NCBI GenBank assembly: GCA_963578805.1
Contig: CAUZDY010000010.1
Span: forward strand, 21,082-85,081
Direction of reading: 5' to 3'
Length of the DNA: 64,000 nt
From: CAUZIB01 sp963578805
GTDB taxonomy: Bacteria > Acidobacteriota > Vicinamibacteria > Vicinamibacterales > UBA8438
Made by a program: the position numbers and the translations under genes. Shown here in pieces: positions 7,868 to 16,030 of the stretch; the first letter of the stretch is position 1; the number at the start of each line of letters is the position of its first letter. The notes beneath the pieces were generated by a model. The model had not been told where the DNA came from and did not search any database. It saw only the letters and a list, made by a program, of their open reading frames with translations.

Positions 7868-9112
7868 ATGACCGGTCGCCACACACTATCCATTGCTGTC
7901 GCGGCGAGCGCTGTGGTCTGCTTGATCGTGACAACTGTTATTTCGTGTGGTGGAGGAGATAGAGAAACACCGACTGCACCAACTTCCGTGACTACGAGGA
8001 CAGTGACGAACGTTGCTGTGAGGGCCTCAACGACGTCCTTGACAGTGGGGGCGACAGCCACGGTGATGGCGAGGGCGACCTACAGTGACGGGACGAGTGC
8101 AGTAATTACTCCCACGTGGGCATCCAGTACACCCGGTGTGGCGACAATCTCCGCGGTCGGTCCCGTTGATGACACGGGGACGGTGACGGCCGTCGCAGCG
8201 GGCACGACCATCATTACCGGCACGTTTAGTGGACAGAGCGGCACGGTTAGCATCACGGTAACGACGCCCACGCCCACGCCCACGGTGACCGGTGTATCGG
8301 TTAGCGCCTTAGCGACGAGCCTGGACGTTGGCCAGACGACGATCGTGACCGCGACGGCTGCCTATAGCGACGGAACCTCGGCGACCGTGAGTCCGACCTG
8401 GTCGTCGAACAACACCGGGGTAGCAACGGTGTTGTCATCGGGGACGGTGACGGCGGTGGCGGCAGGCAGTGCGACGATTACCGGCACGTTTAGCGAACAG
8501 AGCGGCACGGTTAGCATCACGGTAACGACGCCCACGCCCACGGTGACCGGTGTATCGGTTAGCGCCTCGGCGACGACGCTTGAGGTCGGGGTAACGGCCA
8601 CGGTGACGGCGACGGCGACCTACAGTGACGGGACGAGTGCTGAGGTTGCGCCCACGTGGACCTCGAGTGCCGAGGGCGTAGCGACAGTCTCCGCGTCAGG
8701 AACGGTGACGGCCGTAGCGACCGGCACGGCCACGATGACCGGGACGTTTGGTGGGCAGAGTGACTCGGTGGGCATAACGGTGACCGCGACCACACCGCTC
8801 GGAACTGTAGCGGTGTTATACAACAGTGGCACACCGATAGCCGGTTTTCAGTTTCGAGTAACGGGTGTAGGTGTCACAGGTGCCAGTGGTGGAACTGCAG
8901 CAGCAACTGGATTTACCGTCAATACGGGTAACAACATAGTTCTAGGATTTAGCTTCGCAGGAGCCACCATTCCTGCCGGCAATGGCGTACTTGTTGTATT
9001 GGAGGTTACGGGCTCTGGTGATGCCTGCCTGACAGACTTGGTTATATCGGACAGCTCCGGCAATGCCTTGGGTGCTTCGGTTGAAGATTGTCTAACAATC
9101 TCAGTTCCCTGA
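7868..9112 (+). CDS. lipoprotein with three BIG2 (Ig-like) domains
   Basis: 414 residues. ATG 7868 follows GGAGGAG closely. The signal ends in a lipobox (VISCGGG, Cys27), then a Thr/Pro-rich linker. Three bacterial Ig-like group 2 domains follow, at about 47-135, 140-222 and 225-305; each has the TLxVGxTATVTATATYSDGT, GVATVS, GTVTAVAAGTATITGTF pattern. Residues 310-414 form a different beta-sandwich resembling a cohesin-like domain (SGTPIAGFQF, GNNIVLGFSF, AGNGVLVVLEVTG, with two late cysteines). It is probably a surface or outer-membrane lipoprotein that binds another surface protein or matrix. The DNA of the BIG2 part is strongly repetitive, and the gene is bracketed by a 168-bp direct repeat. 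Confidence 0.85.
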   Translation: MTGRHTLSIAVAASAVVCLIVTTVISCGGGDRETPTAPTSVTTRTVTNVAVRASTTSLTVGATATVMARATYSDGTSAVITPTWASSTPGVATISAVGPVDDTGTVTAVAAGTTIITGTFSGQSGTVSITVTTPTPTPTVTGVSVSALATSLDVGQTTIVTATAAYSDGTSATVSPTWSSNNTGVATVLSSGTVTAVAAGSATITGTFSEQSGTVSITVTTPTPTVTGVSVSASATTLEVGVTATVTATATYSDGTSAEVAPTWTSSAEGVATVSASGTVTAVATGTATMTGTFGGQSDSVGITVTATTPLGTVAVLYNSGTPIAGFQFRVTGVGVTGASGGTAAATGFTVNTGNNIVLGFSFAGATIPAGNGVLVVLEVTGSGDACLTDLVISDSSGNALGASVEDCLTISVP

Positions 9113-9420
9113 AAAGTAGGTCAGGTCACTCAGACTCAGCCCGGACCCTTCGTTTCGCGTGTAGACTCATCCGCTCCATCGACCCTCGGCTTGCCATCTC
9201 GCCGTTTGTGATCACTGTCGCAGAGGAACTGTGCGCCACATCATGGTGAACCGGTCCGCGACTGGCTACACTGACGCCATCGACCGCGGATGACCCGCGG
9301 ACATCACCAGCAAGGAGCCAAGACGATAACGACGCAGCAGAACGACACAGCCTATGGGACCGTGTGTAGCGAGCGGCCCCGGGCAAGGCTTGATATTGGG
9401 TCGCTTACGTAGGTGTTGTG

Positions 9421-9587
9421 GATGAACCCTGTTCTGTATGGTCGAGATATGCCCCACTAGCTGGCCGCAGTGACCGGCAGGTGCATCCTTGCCCGCCTGC
9501 CTCGCTTCTCGCCAGTATAGGAAACGACTCGAGGAAAGTGGCGAAGCGGGACGTGACCATGTCCCGCTTCGCCTAGCGACGGGCGGC
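9421..9587. repeat. 168-bp hairpin-rich direct repeat, copy B
   Basis: Matches 7416-7583 base for base over most of its length. This copy keeps a perfect 12-bp inverted repeat, GCGAAGCGGGAC at 9541-9552 with its complement at 9561-9572 around an 8-base loop, and a second stem GGCAGG/CCTGCC near 9477. The rest of the gap 9113-9779 holds no gene that I can support. Confidence 0.75.
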
Positions 9588-9779
9588 GGGAGAAATTGCT
9601 CTCACGAATGACATAAACGCACTAATGGAGATCCCCTTCGGACCGTGACGACTAGAACATCGCGCAGTGGCAGGCGCTCAAATTTGGCGATATTGGGCAG
9701 ACTCATCCGGTGCTCTCCTCACTGCAAGGCCGTTCTTTGGCCAGGCGGATCACCCTTTGTGCTACAGAGGGACGAGCCT

Positions 9780-10967
9780 CTACGGCAGTAACAGCAGCGG
9801 TTCGACGCCCTCCGGAAGCTGCTGGTTGAACCCGGCTAGCACCGCAGCATCCGCCGCGTGCGTGCCCATCAAAGAGACGATGTCGACGAGGTCGGTCGCG
9901 CCGAACGCCCTCATGGCGCGTGCGTAGGTGTTGGCCTCGACGTTGTAGTGACCGAACAGCTCGCGAGCGAAGGCGATCAGCGTGGAATCCTTCTCGTCGA
10001 GGCCATCAAGCGGCCGATGATACCGAACGATATCGATCACCGTCGGCTCCAGACCCGCCTCGAGCGCTGGTGGCTCGTTCATAGTCCAGTCATACTGCGA
10101 GTCGTGCGCCCGGGCTGTCACCAGGATCGCCAGCATCATCAGCCGCTCACCGACCCTTGCCTCAAGCGCCTCCAACCCCTCGCCGTAAGCGCGAATCTGC
10201 CCAGGACCGAGGCCCCCAGGGGACGCCATGCGGCCGTAAAGCGCGCTCACAGAAGTCTGGTACGGACCTGGGCGAAGGGGTAAACGGCTCCTGGAATCGA
10301 GGTGAATGTCGCCGGGATAGGTGAACGGTAACGGGAGGGACTGGCGCCAGCCCATCGGCATCTGCTGATTGAACGCGGTCAGCGTCGCCGCGGTCGCCGC
10401 GTAATTTCCCATCAGGTCGATGAGGTCGACTAGGTTGGTCTTCCCCAGTCTCGTCAGGGCTCTCGCGTAGGTGTCCGAGCCAAGTCTACGCGTCATGAAG
10501 AGTTCGCGGCCGACCTCCATAATGATCGCTTCCGGGTCACCCACGTCGCTGGTAGGCTTTCGATGCCGCACGACGTCGATAAGCACTTCATCCAACCCGA
10601 CCGCCAACGCGTCGAGCTCATGCAGCGCCCACTCGTAGGGCTGGTCGTGCTCGCGTGCCGTCGTCAAGATAGCAAGCTCGGTCAGGCGGCGCCCGAGCGG
10701 CCCCGAAAACCGAAGGTCGGTACCAGAGCCATGGATCCGTAGTGCCGCGGCACCCATGGGGGCACCTCCCGAGTCGGCGGTTCGCATCACCGAATCGTAG
10801 GCCTCCAGGCGACTCGTGTCGATCTCCTCGCGATCGATGGGAGGCAGCCGACTACGCGACACCGGATGCACATCATCAGGGAGTTGACCAGCTTGAGCGC
10901 TCTCCACCGCCACCGGGGCGAACCCGGCCCATACGCAGACGGCCACCGTCTGTACCCATTGCCGCAT
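9780..10967 (-). CDS. secreted protein with two carboxymuconolactone decarboxylase-like domains
   Basis: 395 residues from ATG 10967, with AAGGAGG five bases upstream; the open frame to 11147 lacks a ribosome site. A Sec signal covers 1-27. Two CMD-like domains follow, at about 85-205 and 263-385. Each has GxRLxxLAILxTAREHDxxY(E/D)W, then a helix ending DVVRHR/DIVRYHR, then ARELF, TYARA, TDLVDxxxLMG and LxAFNQQ. There is no CxxC, so it is not an AhpD-type peroxidase. The first domain has YEWALHE and the second YDWTMNE, so a His kept in one is Asn in the other; perhaps only one unit is catalytic. The substrate is unknown. Confidence 0.82.
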   Translation of the reverse strand: MRQWVQTVAVCVWAGFAPVAVESAQAGQLPDDVHPVSRSRLPPIDREEIDTSRLEAYDSVMRTADSGGAPMGAAALRIHGSGTDLRFSGPLGRRLTELAILTTAREHDQPYEWALHELDALAVGLDEVLIDVVRHRKPTSDVGDPEAIIMEVGRELFMTRRLGSDTYARALTRLGKTNLVDLIDLMGNYAATAATLTAFNQQMPMGWRQSLPLPFTYPGDIHLDSRSRLPLRPGPYQTSVSALYGRMASPGGLGPGQIRAYGEGLEALEARVGERLMMLAILVTARAHDSQYDWTMNEPPALEAGLEPTVIDIVRYHRPLDGLDEKDSTLIAFARELFGHYNVEANTYARAMRAFGATDLVDIVSLMGTHAADAAVLAGFNQQLPEGVEPLLLLP

Positions 10968-11190
10968 TGCGGCCTCCTTGTTTAAGTGTCGGATGTCGTT
11001 CTTTATTCTAAGTCCAGTCGTCCACGTCCGCACGTTCACCTCGAGCAACGGAGCATCAGTTGGCGTCAAACCGTTAAACATTGAGCTCCGAAGTGTTATG
11101 GGTGCTATCTGGCTGCGGTTGGTCGTGCTGACGCGTGCCGTACGCAAACACGAGGCGCGAGCTGCGAATCACCTCTTCTGCCACGGGCTA

Positions 11191-12465
11191 CTATCCGAGA
11201 CCACCAAGAAACTCCAGCAGCAGATGGCTCGTCGTTTCGGCTTGTTCCTGCTGAACCCAATGACCCGCACCGTCCACAAGGTGCACCGCACGCATGTCGG
11301 TACAGGCAGCTGTCTGCATGCGCTCGAAGGATCCAGGACTCTGGTAGGTGCCCCAGTCGCTGGCTCCGCTAATAAAAATGGAAGGTTGATCGATGGTCCT
11401 GCCGGCGTGCAATTCCAGCTCTTCCACACCGATGCCGCTGCGACCCATGCGATAGCCATTTAGACCACCCTGAAAACTGGTGCGTCCATACTCTTCGGCA
11501 TAAACTCGCAGTGCCGAGTCAGGCAACCAGGTGTTGGCAGCAATGTCCACCGCGGGAGGCATGACTTCCGCCACCGTTTCTGCCATGCCCCGGCTCAGCT
11601 GCATGATGTAGTAGTTCGGCATCTTCGCCCATTCTTGCGCCGTCCTGGCCGCCAGTCGATAGGGTTTATTGCCCTCCCAGTCCGCACTCTTGAAATGGTA
11701 ATAACCCCGAAGAAAGTCATGAATGCCCTGGCTAGCATGCCACATGTTTTCGTTGGCGCTCCGAGTCGTGTAGTAGCGCTGATAGTGCTTTCTGGGGGGT
11801 GCCAATGCGGCCAGATCATCGTAGATGCTCTGGCGGTCGGTAACAGTGGATTCTGGGGAATCGTTTACCGTATCGAAGGGCAACGCTGGTATGCCTCCGA
11901 AAGGTGCGCTCATCATCACCACCGCAGGAAAAATGTCCGGGCGGGTTACGGCACACCAGCCAGCGAGAGGCGAACCGGCGTCATGACCTATCACGGCGGC
12001 GACAGATCGGTAGCCGAACGCCAGCACCAAGCCTAGAGCATCCCTCACCTTGTTAAGCCGGCGAAATGGCGAAAGGTTCGTATCGTAATCCGAACTCCAA
12101 CCGGTAGTGCGACCGTAACCGCGAACATCGGGGGCGATGACGTGATAACCGGCCTCTGCCAGCGGAACCATCACGTTTCTCCAACTGTAGGCTAACTCGG
12201 GAAAGCCATGCAGCAGCAGCAAGGAAGGTCGATTGGGAGTTTCGTAACCCGCTTCCAGTACATGCACCCGCAATCCGTTAATGTTATTGACGAATCGAGA
12301 CCGTACGCCCTCAGGTAACCAGGCGGAAGGATAGGGTTCCAACTCAATGCCCAGGCCCGTGGGCTGAGCATGCACTCTGCGAGAAACTACCGAGGTTACC
12401 CCAAGCGAAGCCAGCCCGAGCGAGGAAAGTGCCAACACAATGTGCCTTCGTGAATATTCATTCAT
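11191..12465 (-). CDS. Tat-exported epoxide hydrolase-like alpha/beta hydrolase
   Basis: 424 residues from ATG 12465, with AGGA eight bases upstream; a TTG at 12486 is less likely. The N-terminus has SRRHIVLAL followed by a hydrophobic core and VHAQ, a twin-arginine-type signal. The fold motifs of the epoxide hydrolase group are present: LLHGFPELAYSWR (HGFPE at about 86-90, oxyanion hole), the nucleophile elbow VIGHDAGS with Asp at about 162, and the catalytic His in DGAGHWVQQE near the C-terminus. A cap domain lies between about 210 and 320 (WHASQGIHDFLRGYYH). It probably hydrolyses epoxides or related haloalkane or ester substrates in the periplasm. The substrate cannot be read from sequence. 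Confidence 0.85.
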   Translation of the reverse strand: MNEYSRRHIVLALSSLGLASLGVTSVVSRRVHAQPTGLGIELEPYPSAWLPEGVRSRFVNNINGLRVHVLEAGYETPNRPSLLLLHGFPELAYSWRNVMVPLAEAGYHVIAPDVRGYGRTTGWSSDYDTNLSPFRRLNKVRDALGLVLAFGYRSVAAVIGHDAGSPLAGWCAVTRPDIFPAVVMMSAPFGGIPALPFDTVNDSPESTVTDRQSIYDDLAALAPPRKHYQRYYTTRSANENMWHASQGIHDFLRGYYHFKSADWEGNKPYRLAARTAQEWAKMPNYYIMQLSRGMAETVAEVMPPAVDIAANTWLPDSALRVYAEEYGRTSFQGGLNGYRMGRSGIGVEELELHAGRTIDQPSIFISGASDWGTYQSPGSFERMQTAACTDMRAVHLVDGAGHWVQQEQAETTSHLLLEFLGGLG

Positions 12466-12900
12466 AGGTTTTGTCCTGCGGGACAAAGAAACGGTAGCTC
12501 AGACAGCAGCTTGAACCTGAGGACCTTCGAGGATCGCGGCGATCCATTCAGCGATCGCGCAGGTCGCTTTGTTTCGTGATCTCCAAGGTCGTCCTCAGGG
12601 ATTCCCAGAAACACCGGGTGCGAACCCATTGCTTTTTCTTTTGTTTACAGTCAGACGCTGCTCTGCTGACCGCCATCAGCCGATTCGCAGCTTAATGATT
12701 ATTCGAGTAACAGCTGGTTGCGGTAGGTGCTGGGATGTAGCGAGACAACGTTCTACTCCGTTTCCAGGATCTCTCCTACGCTAACAGCCTTGATCGCTTA
12801 AGGTCTTGCTTCTGCTGAAGCCATTCAGTGGTGCGGATGCAACTCAGAATGCTGTGGGATGCCATGGCTCTTCTGACTCAGCTATACAGATAGACACGGG
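12466..12900. other. intergenic with a long-range inverted repeat
   Basis: No supported gene. CCTGAGGAC at 12516-12524 is complementary to GTCCTCAGG at 12591-12599, and the stem can be extended with mismatches. The enclosed 66 bases contain further short palindromes (GATCGCGGCGATC, GCGATCGC). It lies directly upstream of the hydrolase gene and could be part of its leader or an unrelated remnant. Confidence 0.4.
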
Positions 12901-13300
12901 CTAGCCCTGGTGGGCGGCGGCTTCGGCCCCCATGTCAGAAATTAAACGCCAGTGGGCGATCTTGCCGTTCCGAACTGTGAAGGCCATCGCAAAGTCCGAC
13001 TCCCATTTTTTGTTCGTCGAACGCACCTTGTATCGAAAAAATCCTAAACACACGACACGATCTCCGGCAGCGAAGAACTCACGCGGTTCAAAAATGCTGA
13101 CCTCCTGAGTTTCGTTCAACACCTTAGAAGAACTCACCAACGTCCTCTGGTCCTTCGTACAGCCGATTAATCGGCACGAATTCTGGTCCACGATGGTCCC
13201 AGTAGACATCGTCAGCCAATAACTGGAGGAACCCTGAAATGTCTCCAGCAAGAAACTTCTCGAACCCATCCTTCACGACTGCAATATTGGTCTCGTTCAT
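12901..13300 (-). pseudogene. SnoaL/NTF2-like gene with a +1 frameshift
   Basis: Reading from ATG 13300, with AGAGG five bases upstream, gives a typical SnoaL-like start (FEKFLAGDISGFLQLLADDV, then WDHRGPEF) up to EFF, then a TAA at 13124-13126. Removing one T at 13126 restores the frame through VLNETQEVSIFEPREFFAAG, FFRYKVRSTNKKWESDF and VRNGKIAHWRLISDMGAEA to the stop at 12901. The joined product would be about 132 residues, the normal family length. SnoaL-like proteins are small cone-shaped enzymes or ligand-binding domains. The lesion may be a real mutation or an assembly error in a TTCTTC run. Confidence 0.8.
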
Positions 13301-13420
13301 CATTCCTCTTTCTTGACAGTCCTCTAAGCACGAAGCGCCTGCTAATGACCGAGAAACTGCCGACTGCAGATCCTATCCTGGTTTATTGCTGTCCCACCGC
13401 CTGCCGAATCGCACCAAGAA

Positions 13421-13858
13421 TTACGCCCGTGGCGACATTTCAAGGCGCAAGCTCTTGAACCTCTTGTGTGAACATCTGGAAGACATCGCACAGATTGCCA
13501 ATACTCCCGCCGCAGAATCCGCTTTAACTCGTGCTTCCCGTTTCTTCATCTCAACCACGAGTCTCACGATCAGCGCAACACCGAGGACAGTAACGACGAG
13601 AAGCCCCGCTCCGATCCGCCCGCGGTTCCGCGAGAGCACACGAACCACCTCGTCACCGACGAGGCCCGTGAGCACTTGAACGAGGTTGTCATCACCGCCA
13701 GACTGCTGAACCGCAGCCGCAGGAAGAGTTTGGGTCGCGATGACTGGGACATCCCAGGCCAGGACTCGCTGATTGACGACTCTCCCAGGCGAGACCCCGT
13801 CGGCGAGTGCCCAGATAACAAGCGAGGCTACCAAGTATGCGACAGAACGGCGTCCCAT
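13421..13858 (-). CDS. hypothetical membrane protein
   Basis: 145 residues from ATG 13858; the frame runs open to 13966 without a better start. A hydrophobic N-terminus (residues 5-22) could be a Sec signal or anchor. A second segment, GAGLLVVTVLGVALIVRLVV, at about 82-101, is a convincing transmembrane helix flanked by arginines. The C-terminal 40 residues are basic. I do not recognise the family. It is divergent from the kinase operon starting at 14036. Codon use is plausible but the ribosome site is weak (GGGG), so the gene is likely rather than certain. Confidence 0.45.
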   Translation of the reverse strand: MGRRSVAYLVASLVIWALADGVSPGRVVNQRVLAWDVPVIATQTLPAAAVQQSGGDDNLVQVLTGLVGDEVVRVLSRNRGRIGAGLLVVTVLGVALIVRLVVEMKKREARVKADSAAGVLAICAMSSRCSHKRFKSLRLEMSPRA

Positions 13859-14035
13859 CTGGACATCCCCACGACCTCTACCTGGGACTACCGGTTGGCC
13901 GCCCACCAGGGTATCAATGCCCGAATTATAGGTCTTTTTGTGGCACGTCAGATTCTGAGGTGTCATTTACTCACTGTGCCTGGTGCACTAAGATTCTTGT
14001 TTTGGGTTAAGTATTTAGTCGTTTGACCGATTCCT

Positions 14036-16030
14036 ATGGCAGGACCGACGCACTTTGGCCGGTATAACGTCAAGAAAGTCCTGGGACAGGGTGCCATGGG
14101 GTTGGTCTACCTCGCGGACGACCCGGTGATCTCACGTCAGGTCGCCATCAAGGTGATCAAGGCACCACCAGGCGAAAACACAGAGGAACTGCTCGCGCGC
14201 TTTGATCGAGAGTTTCGATCAGCCGGAACCCTCTCGCACCCCAATGTCGTGACAGTTTACGACGTCGGACAGCAGGATGACAGTCACTTTATCGCGCTCG
14301 AATATGTGCACGGCCAGAGCCTGGAAGAAACTCTGGGATCGATTCGAATCCTCCCATTGGAACACGCGGCCGACTGCATCACACAGATCTGCAGCGCGCT
14401 AGACTACGCGCACGACCGAGGGATCGTCCACCGCGATGTTAAACCTGCCAATATCCTGATCGACGCGGCCGGTCATCCCAAGATTACTGATTTCGGAATC
14501 GCAAAATTCGTGAGCGGAACCAGTGTCACGCAGGGCCGCGACGTCATTGGTACGCCCACATACATGTCCCCTGAACAAGCCCAGGGAAATCCGGTCACCG
14601 GAGCATCCGACCAGTTCGCTGTCGGCGTCATTCTGTATCGCATGCTCACCGGCGAACGTCCGTTCACCGGTGAAAATCAGACAACCGTGATGTACCGGAT
14701 CGTGCACGAGCAGCCAATTCCGATAAACAAACTGAACCCGCGGATCTCACCGGCTCTGAACGACGTCGTCATGAAGGCGCTGGCCAAGGATCCCAGCCAA
14801 CGATATCCGTCCTGCAACGTACTAGCCGAAGCCGTGAACAACGTGATCGCCCATGCCAGAACCGATGCGACAGTAGTCGCGGGCGCCGCAGGTCTTGCGA
14901 TTATTCCATCGGACCCGTCTATCTCACCGCCTACAGCTCCCTCAAGGGCACCCGTTGTGCGACCATGGCGCATGATCGTCGGCGGCAGCGCGGCCCTGGG
15001 TCTTGTGGCGACGGGGTTGTGGCTAATGGCAGGATCGGGCTCCGACCCAAACATCCCACAACAGAGCGAGGTCGTCGGCTCAGACATGAACGAGTCTGAC
15101 ATGCCCCCGCTGGAAGCGCTCAACAGACGAATCCGTGTAGAGTCGGATCCCACAGGTGCATCGATCTGGCTCGATGGGGCGGACCTGACCACGCTCACGC
15201 CGGCGGACATTGAGATCGAGGGAAATCCTGGTCAAATCGTCCGTCTGGCACTCAGGAGAGCGGGACTCATCACGGCCGAAACCACGCTAACGCTTGGGCC
15301 TCAGACACCCGACATATGGGCACCAGAAGAAACGATTCCTCCTGACTCGGTCGAGGTAGCCCCAGCCCGCTATCAAATCGCCACAGGACCACCGGGGGCA
15401 CAAGTTGTTCTGAACGGCGAAAGACTTGAGAGCGTCACGCCCGCGTTCGCAACACTCTCACCTAACACTTCCTACAGCATCCGTACCGAACTCGATGGCT
15501 ACGAAGCCGCCAGTTGGGCATTCACACTGGACGATTTGAACGATACTCAGCGCACATCTCAGACACTCTATTTTCCGCTGACCGCAAGTTACGTTCCGGG
15601 TTATCTCGTACTCAACGCACCGTACTCGGTCACCATCGATGTACGTGCCTCTGGAACAGACACCGCACAACCAAATCGCTATGGCCCATCAGCTCGTCTC
15701 GAAATCCCCGTTCGCCCAGGGCCCTACGACCTCACGCTCTCTGCACCATCGGTCTACTTCGAACGCTTCTTGAACGTCGATGTGGCCGCCAGTACGAAGC
15801 GTGAGCTTCGAGTCCCCGATGTCCTCTCGGTGCAAGTCGCAGCCGTACCAAGTAATTGCCGCGTCAGAATCGACGGACGTGACGTCGAAACAACCCCCTT
15901 CAGGGCAAACATTACGCGCGGGTTCCACGAATTCGAATTCGAGTGGCCAGCCTTAGGACAGTCAGTGACACGGACTGAAATGATTTCAGAGCCCCAGCAA
16001 CGCGTCTTTGCTACTGCAGGACAGTCATGA
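14036..16030 (+). CDS. membrane Ser/Thr protein kinase with PEGA-like domains
   Basis: 664 residues. A Hanks-type kinase domain spans about 8-270: GQGAMG (17-22), catalytic Lys39 in AIKVIK, Glu in the C-helix (RFDREFRS), HRDVKPANIL (132-141, catalytic Asp134), DFG at 152-154, and GTPTYMSPEQ. A Pro-rich linker leads to one transmembrane helix (about 314-334). Outside lie PEGA-type beta domains around 363-400, 443-500 and 600-640 (DPTGASIWLDG, PPGAQVVLNGE, NCRVRIDGRDVETTPF). The layout suggests an envelope sensor with a cytoplasmic kinase. The stop overlaps the next start (ATGA at 16027), so translation is coupled. All catalytic residues are present. Confidence 0.93.
   Translation: MAGPTHFGRYNVKKVLGQGAMGLVYLADDPVISRQVAIKVIKAPPGENTEELLARFDREFRSAGTLSHPNVVTVYDVGQQDDSHFIALEYVHGQSLEETLGSIRILPLEHAADCITQICSALDYAHDRGIVHRDVKPANILIDAAGHPKITDFGIAKFVSGTSVTQGRDVIGTPTYMSPEQAQGNPVTGASDQFAVGVILYRMLTGERPFTGENQTTVMYRIVHEQPIPINKLNPRISPALNDVVMKALAKDPSQRYPSCNVLAEAVNNVIAHARTDATVVAGAAGLAIIPSDPSISPPTAPSRAPVVRPWRMIVGGSAALGLVATGLWLMAGSGSDPNIPQQSEVVGSDMNESDMPPLEALNRRIRVESDPTGASIWLDGADLTTLTPADIEIEGNPGQIVRLALRRAGLITAETTLTLGPQTPDIWAPEETIPPDSVEVAPARYQIATGPPGAQVVLNGERLESVTPAFATLSPNTSYSIRTELDGYEAASWAFTLDDLNDTQRTSQTLYFPLTASYVPGYLVLNAPYSVTIDVRASGTDTAQPNRYGPSARLEIPVRPGPYDLTLSAPSVYFERFLNVDVAASTKRELRVPDVLSVQVAAVPSNCRVRIDGRDVETTPFRANITRGFHEFEFEWPALGQSVTRTEMISEPQQRVFATAGQS

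Noticed and set aside
8030..8780. Strong internal DNA repetition that could pass for a CRISPR or tandem array
   Set aside because: It is the coding sequence of three BIG2 domains in one open frame; the units are ~270 bp apart and have no spacers.
13386..14026. Plus-strand frames of 97 and 116 codons just before the kinase gene
   Set aside because: No ribosome site and no recognisable protein; the minus-strand frame with a membrane segment is the better candidate.
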